Below, in pieces: positions 56,814 through 64,000 of a stretch of 64,000 nucleotides of DNA (the first letter of the stretch is position 1; each line of letters begins with the position of its first letter). The position numbers and the translations under genes are program-made. The stretch spans positions 10,313,513-10,377,512 of the forward strand of contig CM057147.1 in the NCBI GenBank assembly GCA_029964075.1, in the 5' to 3' direction. The notes below the pieces were generated by a model that saw nothing but the letters and a program-made list of their open reading frames with translations, did no database searches and had not been told where the DNA came from. Origin of the DNA: Patiria pectinifera. Its lineage: Eukaryota; Echinodermata; Asteroidea; Valvatida; Asterinidae.

Positions 56814-56863
56814 CTGTATAAGAGAGTTGAGGTGTATGCAATAAACGATTTTAACTCCCCAAA

Positions 56864-57566
56864 TACAGAGTGACCCCCCCCCCCAAAAAAAATGCATCCC
56901 TAAAACATTTGCCTTTAAAATAAAGACATCGGTGGATTTGTATGTTTGGGTATCAGATTAAAGCTGAGAGCTTTTTCTTTCAAATACTGAAGAAAAAAAA
57001 TCAGTCATGAAAATAGCACTCTGGGTTGCTGAGAAAATGCCAATTATGTAAAAGTATTTTTCAGCCTGTATACAATTATTTCAAACAGTGAAACATTTTA
57101 CTGTAAGCCTACTGTGCAATTATCCTTCATTTGTGCAATTTCTTTAGTATTTTGACATATTTATGACACTGAATGGGTTTTAAATAGGACTAAAAAGGAT
57201 GAGATACATACGCAGGTTAAAAAAACTAAAGGTGGTTCCATTAAATTCATTTGTAGGCCTACTGTTGTCATAATATTATGTCATGTTTTTTGTGTGTAAG
57301 GATTAGGACATGCACAAATAGGTACAGTTAAAATCCCTTACTGTGGTAATGTTTTGTGTACAGGATGAAAAATTACTAATTTAATTGGCATTTTCTCAGC
57401 AACCCAAAGTGCTATTATAATGATATTTTTTTCCCCCAGAATTTGAAAGAAAAAGCTTTCAGCTTTAATCTGATACCAAAAACATAAATATCCACCGATC
57501 CCTTATTTTTAATAGGCAAATGATTTAGGGTTGCATTTTTTTTTAGGGGGGGGGTGTCAACCTGTA
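56864..57566. mobile_element. Foldback MITE flanked by TA (about 700 bp)
   Basis: TACAG.GTGACCCCCCC at the left and GGGGGGGTGTCAACCTGTA at the right. Long inverted arms include 'aatcatcc', 'gctttcagctttaatctgat' and 'gcattttctcagcaaccc' with their complements near 56960-57040. TA flanks and CAG/CTG ends suggest a mariner-related non-autonomous element. Confidence 0.8.
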
Positions 57567-57569
57567 TAC

Positions 57570-58555
57570 AAAATGATTGTAAACCATTAGTAGATGTGAT
57601 GAACAGCTTTTGTTGCGGACAAGTAAATGGAAAATAACAGTTACAGCAGCAATCAAATTAATTGCATTTCTAGTGCGTTCATATAACTCCTCAATTAAAC
57701 TCTTTTGTTATGCTGGAATTCTTTGAGCATAGCGCTATTTGATTAATCGCATTATTGAAACCGCAACGTAGGGAACTGTCCTATGACTGTTTTGCAACCC
57801 AAACTTTGAAAACCCGAAACAGAAATTAGACTTGTGCTCCTTTTGTTTCTTCATCCAAGTTTACATGACTGTGTATCTTTTATCTGAAAGTATCCGGGCA
57901 ATTGTTTGTCCTTTCTTGCCATCTTGCACATAGGCACATGTTCACGACTCGAAAGTTTACACAGGGTGCGAGTTGTAGTTCCTTGGCCCTTGGCCAAATG
58001 ATACCGCCCAAATGTCAGTATTCAGTACGTGCCTGGTCGTTCTGAAAGTGACATAGTCCGGTGGAGGGGTTTAGAAACTTTTAAAGATGTATCTTTGTGT
58101 TAGTTGTAAATCTTTGCCAATGTTGTCAGGAGTTTCAAACCACAAGGTCCATTTTTAACGAACAAAAGACACACGGTCCAATCCAATGTCCATGCTCTTT
58201 AACGAGTTGGATTTTACTTCCAACAGTTTTGGCTTTCAATTGTATGTATTTTATTTCAATTTGAAGTTTTTTTATCTGGTCGTGTGCAACCCGGCTACGA
58301 TAAGAAGTAAAGTTTCTGGTTACAGTTTTCAACCGGAGCGCAAAAAAAACCCCAAAACAACAACAGTGATGCAGTTTCCGCACTGGGGAAAATACATGTC
58401 AGGCTACAAATTATTGTACAGTAATTATATACATAACTAAATATAAGCAGATTTTTCTTTCGATTTTAAGAAGTAACCCATAAGTATTGCTTGCCATCAG
58501 TTATTCATCATATCAAGATGTCGGCAAACGACACGTGCAGGGCTCAGAATTAAGA
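57570..58555. other. Intron sequence, nothing recognised
   Basis: Single-copy AT-rich intron between the exons at 58561 and 56813. Confidence 0.5.
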
Positions 58556-58560
58556 CTTAC

Positions 58561-58594
58561 CAGTCAGTAAAATCTCTCTCCTCGCTTAGATGAA
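58561..58594 (-). CDS. LPD_N micro-exon (34 nt)
   Basis: Acceptor GTTTCTTTTCAG before 58594 (phase 1), donor GACTG|GTAAGT (phase 2). It encodes HLSEERDFTDW. Very strong splice sites and exact phase fit on both sides support it. Confidence 0.75.
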
Positions 58595-58796
58595 CTGAAA
58601 AGAAACAATTCAGTGACAGTAAATTTACATCGGAGAATAGGTAGGCCAACAAATATTATTCTAAGATTTTGTTGGCATCTTCAATGATCGATGCTGATGT
58701 AAAGTTCTCGTTTAATTCTCTAATACATTTAACTTCATGCGGTCAAAGAGTTTGTTGAAGAATTCTGCATTTTTAACATTCGTCTTATTATACATG

Positions 58797-59094
58797 CATA
58801 AGTAAAAGTAAGTAAAGTCTGTCACGAGCCAATAATGGTCCATCAGCGTTTATCTCCGGTCTCAGTGGCATGAAACGACTGAGAATATTTCTATTTCCCC
58901 TGCATGGATGGGATGCTAGTCCATCGCAGGTTACTCCCCAGCTAATGCTGGTACCCATTTATATTCCTGGGTGGAGAGAGGCAATGGGGATGAAGTGGCT
59001 TTTACATGGACACAACGTATGGCCAGCAGCTGGATTCGAACCCCTGACCCTCTGATTATGAGTCACAACCCTAACCGCTAGGCCACACTGCCCA
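58797..59094 (-). mobile_element. tRNA-derived SINE
   Basis: On the minus strand the head (59032-59094) has an A box (GTGGCCTAGCGGTTAGGG) and B box (GGGTTCGAATCC). It is followed by a body with 'ccacccaggaatataaatgg' and 'gggtacc', then a short (AAGT)-type tail near 58797. The arrangement is that of a tRNA-head SINE and not a functional tRNA. 'ttatta'-like flanks may be target duplications. Confidence 0.85.
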
Positions 59095-59099
59095 CGAAT

Positions 59100-59780
59100 T
59101 ATTATATAATTATATTGTAAGAAATATTATGTAGGTTAAAAACATCTGTAAAATGCTCTTCACTTGCAATGTTGAATGTTAAGATTTTGAGAAGATTAAC
59201 ATAAAATATAAAATGTTTCTACATTGATGTGAACTATTAAAAAAGCCGTATCATCTAACAATGGTTGATATGTCGGTTGTTGAAATTAAGTACAAAACGG
59301 ACCTTTAATTATCCAATATACCACGGTTCATGGTAATACAATAGAAGATCATGTACTGTCTAAAGGCGCTCATGCTCTTCAAGGAATTCAATTTGTTCTC
59401 CTAACGAATTTTGACATAAAATATGATTGTTTAACGGCATAATGCTATTTTTTTCTCATGTTATTTTATATATCGCATCATATGTTATTTGATTGATTTG
59501 TTTATCAGTTGGTCCGTCGGTATGTCGGTGGGTCGGCCTAGGACCTTCACGCAGCTCAACAAGCGGTGATGCCATTCAAATCTGCATTTAAAATTGCTTT
59601 ATACAACGCACAGTCGTTTTCGTTTTTCATTTTTTTCTCACAAATGTTGTGTGGGTAATATTGTCATCAAAATCTCACTTTTTTTAAGTGCACCTACTTA
59701 GGACTTAAATCGAATGCAATCAATCCTCTTTATTGAATAGCATTTTGGCTTCTAAATATATTCAATCACAGTTACTTAAC
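59100..59780. other. Intron sequence, nothing recognised
   Basis: AT-rich single-copy sequence between the SINE and the 407-bp tandem repeat. Confidence 0.5.
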
Positions 59781-59781
59781 T

Positions 59782-61008
59782 CTGGTAAAAAAAACAGTTT
59801 AGGAACTTTCCAGATTGACTTTTGAAATTTGTTTTATAAGGGTACTGTTTGAGCTCTTTATTCCATTAAATGTTTGTGAACGGTCGCCTTAGCAACGTGT
59901 AAACAGAGTACCTCCGAACAACAGAAAATGCATAATAAGACTGGTTTTCCTTGTAGTTTGACCTAATAGAAATATTGAAGGTGCGCCAAATCGTTCTGGC
60001 GGTATTTGAATTCAATCATTCTTTCGCCTGAGGGTGAAGCCGGAAACTCCGGGGGGGGGGGGAATTGAATGCGTGAGAGCCTATGTGTTTACTATAAACG
60101 ACTTTGTCAATATAACATTAACAAGAGTAGGCCTGGAGGCAAAACATCAGAAATCACTTCACGTGAAGAACAAACTTTAATGGAATCAACCTCTGGTAAA
60201 AAAAAACCAGGTTTGGAACTTTCCAGATTGACTTTTGAAATTTGTTTTATAGGGGTATTGTTTGAGCTCTTTATTCCATTAAATGTTTGTGAACGGTCGC
60301 CTTAGCAACGTGTAAACAGAGTACCTCCGAACAACAGAAAATGCACAATAAGACTGGTTTTCCTTGTAGTTTGACCTAATAGAAATATTGAAGGTGCGCC
60401 AAATCGTTCTGGCGATATTTGAATTCAATCATTCTTTCGCCTGAGGGTGAAGCCGGAAACTCCAGGGGAATTGAATGCGTGAGAGCCTATGTGTTTACTA
60501 TAAACGACTTTGTCAATATAACATTAACAAGAGTAGGCCTGGAGGCAAAACATCAGAAATCACTTCACGTGAAGAACAAACTTTAATGGAATCAACCTCT
60601 GGTAAAAAAAAAGCAGGTTAGGAACTTTCCAGATTGACTTTTGAAATTTGTTTTATAGGGGTATTGTTTGAGCTCTTTATTCCATTAAATGTTTGTGAAC
60701 GGTCGCCTTAGCAACGTGTAAACAGAGTACCTCCGAACAACAGAAAATGCACAATAAGACTGGTTTTCCTTGTAGTTTGACCTAATAGAAATATTGAAGG
60801 TGCGCCAAATCGTTCTGGCGATATTTGAATTCAATCATTCTTTCGCCTGAGGGTGAAGCCGGAAACTCCGGGGGGCGGGGGTGAATTGAATGCGTGAGAG
60901 CCTATGTGTTTACTATAAACGACTTTGTCAATATAACATTAACAAGAGTAGGCCTGGAGGCAAAACATCAGAAATCACTTCACGTCAAAAACAAACTTTA
61001 ATGGAATC
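59782..61008. repeat. Tandem triplication, ~407-bp unit
   Basis: Units start at 59782, 60193 and 60599 ('ctggtaaaaaaa') and are more than 95% identical ('gaacggtcgccttagcaacg', 'ctataaacgactttgtcaat'). Main differences are in a G tract (12 G, none, then a 'ggggggcggggg' form) and an A tract. The last unit stops about a dozen bases before the donor end of the predicted exon at 61021-61120. Confidence 0.95.
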
Positions 61009-61020
61009 AATCATGGGTAC

Positions 61021-61120
61021 CTCGTTCCTCCTGGCTGGTTACGACCACCGAGTGAACCCGGAGGTAAATCTCCTGAAGCCCGCTGCTATTGTTGGAACTT
61101 TTCACCGATACGAAGCCAAT
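61021..61120 (-). CDS. LPD_N barrel exon
   Basis: Acceptor AATGTCATCATAG before 61120 (phase 0), donor CGAG|GTACCC (phase 1), 100 nt. It encodes IGFVSVKSSNNSSGLQEIYL and RVHSVVVTSQEER. The 'S.SSGL....V.V' stretch matches the SGL-beta-strand that follows the first strand in vitellogenin N domains. Its phases fit the flanking exons exactly. A plus-strand frame also crosses it; that one lacks family similarity. Confidence 0.65.
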
Positions 61121-61307
61121 CTATGATGACATTAAAATATAAACAACTTGTGCGTTAAACGGTTATAAAGCCTGTAGCTCCATTTTATCAGAAACTTAAG
61201 CTTTTTTTTCAAAGACAGGCTTCATCTAGAAGGGGACAAAGTTTGATTAGTGTCAAAAAAGGTCGACAACTTTGAGTTACATTACTATACCGCAGTGCAG
61301 CACTATA

Positions 61308-61957
61308 CAGGGTGAGTCAAAAAAGCGGAACTCAAACACCAAAAAGATATAATTTCATATTTAAAAAAAAAAATTAGCACCAAAACATAATAATGACCGG
61401 AAAGCCATTTAGATGGAAAAAAACACACACTGAAATTGCTCAATCCGTTCATGACCCGAAAACTTGATTCGTCCAAAAAAAGTAATTTAGTGTGTGTTCC
61501 GACTGTTTGGAACAAAAAAAAATGACACAGTCAACAATTGTCAACAACTCTAATACACAATATCGTTATTAACAGCCCCGCTTATGTAGGCAAACACTGT
61601 AATTTATAAAATCCACCTTTTTTTTTCAAAAGACGGGCCTTCAAAAGGACTTTGTTTAAATTTTTTAACTTTTAAACTGAGGTTTTATTGCTGGTGATGT
61701 TTGAAGACAATTTTGACGACGATTCTTGAAATTGCATTTTTGGACGAAATAGGTTTTTATAGGGTCATTGTGTTTATATGGTGATATCCTTTGAACGGAT
61801 TGAACAATTTAAGTAAATGTTTTTCATCTAAAAGTACGGTAGTTTATGAAATTGGCTTTCCAGTCATTATTATTTTTGGTGCTACATATCTTTTTTTAAT
61901 ATGAACTTTTTTTTTGAGGTTTGGGTTCCGCTGTTTTTTTTTTTTTTACTCACCCTG
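61308..61957. mobile_element. Long foldback MITE, CAGGGTGAGT termini (650 bp)
   Basis: TA|CAGGGTGAGTCAAAAAA at the left and TTACTCACCCTG|TA at the right, so TA target duplication is plausible. The arms pair through 'aatttcatatttaaaaa' and 'ataataatgaccggaaagcc' with complements near 61850-61910. Same terminal family as 13581 and 21665. Confidence 0.85.
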
Positions 61958-62332
61958 TAGTGAAACTTTGCGATGTTATACTTTAATCACCATTTCCTTA
62001 CAGGAACATCAGGCCTACTTTTCAGTTTAAGTTTTCTCAAGGGTCACTCATTCACTTGAATTTCCTCTTATTAGAGAAGTGGCCCGACGTACATCAGCCC
62101 GCATGTTGTTCTTGATGAGCAAGGCGCAGTAATGATGCTTCTTTAGGAACAACGTCGGGTTTTTAAAAGTTAACTTGGGCGTGCAAATCATTACAATCTA
62201 CAAGAGCCTGGAAATATGTTGCAAAAGTTAAGTAATTGCTGGCAAAAAGTACAGTACAAAATTTTGACATGAAACAGCTCAATTCGCAGCTTCAACTTTG
62301 TCGGATTTGCGATAAAGAATGATAGAGTACTG

Positions 62333-62470
62333 CAAAAACCAAAACAAACAAACAAACAAACAAAACAACAAAAAACTAACTAACAAAAAAACAACGAACA
62401 AAAACAACGCCAACAACAGCAACAAAATAACAAACCATCCAACAAACCACATCAGAAAACCAGACAAACA
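62333..62470. repeat. A/C-rich low-complexity tract
   Basis: (CAAA)n and (CAACAA)n-like sequence. The hydrophobic minus-strand open frame across it (Leu/Phe/Val-rich) comes from this composition and is not a gene. Confidence 0.85.
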
Positions 62471-62840
62471 AAAGTCATTTCTTATTAAATGAGCATAGAA
62501 GAAATCAAACAAATTCCTATAGCATTTGAAAACGAGTTCATATAAAAGTAAGAAAATCGCAGTCCACATGGAGATATAGAAAAAAAAAAGTTTGGCTGCT
62601 TCCCTGCATCATGTATCGAAGACTTTGGCCTATCCCAATGATTTGGATAGAAAGACGATTATTGGGCGTACGGGGAAAAAACATGGTTATTTACAGATTA
62701 AACCATGTCCAAAGCCTCTGATCTCGATCACTGAAATTTATAACCCCATTTCGGATCATTTGGGAATGCAACCCTGTTTATACAACATATAGTTTGTATT
62801 TTGAAAAAAAAAATGATACATTTAGAGAAAAACATATTAA

Positions 62841-63247
62841 AATACTAGCTCCTATTTTGTTTAATAATAACTTACATACGCTTAAAGAATGATTATTTCT
62901 GAACACAATGCTGTTTTCTTCTACAGATATATAGAGATATAGACAGTTAATTGAAATGTGGTCTAATTTGCAGCAAAGTGGATGAAAGGAAATTAACATG
63001 CCAGCAATCTCTCTGTTGGCCAACTTACCTATTGTTCATTTGCCAATCAATGTTTAGTTGGAAGCTATGATTATTGATTTATGTAACTCGTTTACATAAT
63101 ATTGATTGGCAAAGAACAATAGGTATGTTGGCCAACCTAGAGATTGCTGGCATGTTAATCTCCTTTCATCCACTTTGCTGCAACATCATCCCTTTTAGCG
63201 TATACATGTACACGTATAAGTTATTTAACAAAATAGGAGCTAGTATT
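62841..63247. mobile_element. Foldback element (about 405 bp)
   Basis: 'aatactagctcctattttgt' at the left is mirrored by 'aaaataggagctagtatt' at the right. Inner arms include 'agcaaagtggatgaaagga' and 'ggccaacttacctattgtt', with complements near 63100-63185. Confidence 0.8.
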
Positions 63248-63397
63248 TGTATTATTTGTGATAGACGATTGAGAGTAAATAAGATTAACTTTAGAGTCAA
63301 CAATTTATTGTGCACGAGACCAAAACTCTGAATAACAAATTACCAAGTATTAAAGTGCTTGATATTTTTGTTCACTCAAGCTAAACGGTATCGATAC

Positions 63398-63646
63398 CTT
63401 AGACTCGGCCTGCAGCGTCCGAACCATCTTCAGTTCCGTGGAGGAATGGAAGGTGTAGACGTACTCGGTGTCCGGTTTGAACCGGATGAAACTGGCAAGG
63501 ACCGGACTGATCCAGCTTGCGCTTATGGAGAGTACCAGAGCTAGCTTCAGCATGGTGACTCCAAGCCGAAGATTGGTCCTCCCTAGTCCTGCCGGCAAGG
63601 CCATCGTGGTGGATGGCCTGCTTCGGTAGCAGGAAAGCCCAAAGTT
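63398..63646 (-). CDS. First coding exon: signal peptide and first LPD_N strand
   Basis: A long pyrimidine tract and TTTTAG before 63646 suggest an upstream non-coding exon. Two in-frame ATGs exist, at 63604 and 63553. I choose 63553 because its context is CACCATGC and it directly starts a classic signal peptide (MLKLALVLSISASWISPVLA), whereas the longer form puts 17 polar residues in front. The mature part FIRFKPDTEYVYTFHSSTEL is the conserved first strand of vitellogenin-type LPD_N domains. Donor CTAAG|GTATCG, phase 0. Confidence 0.85.
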
Positions 63647-63755
63647 CTAAAATGAGAAAGAAAAGAAAAACCTTGAAGGTGAACAAGTACAACCAAGTGG
63701 TCACTTTTGGGATAGAATGAAGTCCATCTGGAGCTCGAATAAGGTCCCCCAATTG
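63647..63755 (-). other. Presumed 5' UTR intron
   Basis: The acceptor CTTTTCTTTCTCATTTTAG ends at 63647, so transcription probably starts upstream, outside or near the window edge. No convincing TATA box was identified. Confidence 0.5.
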
Positions 63756-64000
63756 GGCAAAAGGGTGTAACTTCAATCTTGGCCTTTTTGAGATAAAGTC
63801 ACTTCTGGGGTTATTTGGGGCGCTGTTTCCCTTTAATGAACCCTCAAGTCCATATTTTCTTCCGTTTCAAAGACAGCAGGGAGTGCAAAGTTGTGCATGT
63901 TTGATTCAGTTTCTTTGACAAATTTCTTTGACAAAAAGGGCGTAACTATGGGCGAAAATATGGACTTATGGCGTAACTATAAAAGATACACCCTTTTGCC
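63754..64000. mobile_element. Hairpin element at the window edge
   Basis: 'ggcaaaagggtgtaac' (63755) is mirrored by 'tacacccttttgcc' at 63987-64000, and 'aagtccatattttc' by 'gaaaatatggactt'. The right end coincides with the window end, so its outer flank cannot be seen. Confidence 0.75.

Larger units (their letters stand above)
24360..63646 (-). other. Gene block: LPD_N (vitellogenin N) domain, about 14 exons
   Basis: Exons from the signal peptide at 63.6 kb to 24.36 kb read along the order expected of an LPD_N lipid-transfer domain. FKPDTEYVYTFHSSTEL is the first barrel strand. It is followed by GRVYFPGDQDDLVIGIKKG, a DCNETG region with KTRR, QLPSMVKILDHF, FKLVQTLHSVPDAQKL, LLTDLILLSPKP and the family landmark ALGNAGLHRS. 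The domain normally loads lipid and in vitellogenin is followed by DUF1943 and vWD domains. None of these is visible here. One or more exons between 56.0 and 41.4 kb may be missing, and the helical part after ALGNAG is short. It could be a true gene, a fusion with the FN3 chain, or a decaying copy. Confidence 0.75.

Noticed and set aside
59032..59094. Functional tRNA gene
   Set aside because: Promoter boxes are present, but the sequence continues into a SINE body and tail and the cloverleaf acceptor stem does not close.
60069..61126. Repeated 78-codon plus-strand frames (MRESLCVYYKRL...)
   Set aside because: They are copies of the 407-bp tandem unit with no family similarity; the distal part overlaps the minus-strand LPD_N exon.
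62279..62569. 96-codon hydrophobic open frame
   Set aside because: Its Leu/Phe/Val content comes from the A/C-rich simple repeat read on the other strand.

Overview
This window looks like part of an animal nuclear genome. Coding sequence comes in short exons bounded by GT/AG splice sites, introns are large, and much of the sequence is mobile-element debris. A secreted protein with a vitellogenin-type N-terminal domain (LPD_N), fibronectin-type-III-like modules, a CsRn1-like Ty3/Gypsy element, a tRNA-derived SINE and many hairpin MITEs together suggest a marine invertebrate, perhaps an echinoderm, hemichordate or cephalochordate. The species cannot be fixed from the sequence alone.

One long minus-strand locus fills the window. 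From 63.6 kb down to 24.4 kb lie about 14 exons for a signal peptide plus an LPD_N domain like that of large lipid transfer proteins (vitellogenin, apolipoprotein B, MTP). After a 500-base assembly gap (22842-23341), 20 further exons run from 22794 to a stop codon at 1944. Every adjacent pair in this second block has matching intron phase. They encode about eight to ten FN3-like modules with the signature 'DPESGI..Y.W..G ... A.N.AGL ... D.TPP', a Thr/Pro-rich linker, a Cys-rich exon and a jelly-roll-like domain. Whether the two blocks are one gene (LPD_N fused to an FN3 chain, which would be unusual) or two neighbouring genes is hidden by the gap. The last LPD_N exon also carries a probable one-base frame break.

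Introns and flanks are crowded with repeats. These are a broken LINE (2.6-3.8 kb), a MITE family with TTAAAGG ends (five copies plus a relative), three or four long foldback elements starting CAGGGTG or CAG, a hAT-like MITE with a clean 8-bp target duplication, a piggyBac-like hairpin at TTAA, a degenerate CsRn1-clade LTR retrotransposon (25.8-31.0 kb), a foldback element whose arms are inverted microsatellites (31.2-32.3 kb), and a SINE (58.8-59.1 kb).

The most unusual sequence lies at 44-53 kb. It has a short array of 29-bp inverted-end repeats (CACGTG...CACGTG), a TACGTA-rich patch, and a plus-strand array of near-identical exon-like blocks with conserved splice sites and a conserved intronic hairpin. 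The last array was itself duplicated about 3-4 kb downstream and could be an undescribed spliced non-coding RNA locus. At 59.8-61.0 kb a ~407-bp unit is repeated three times directly next to a predicted LPD_N exon.
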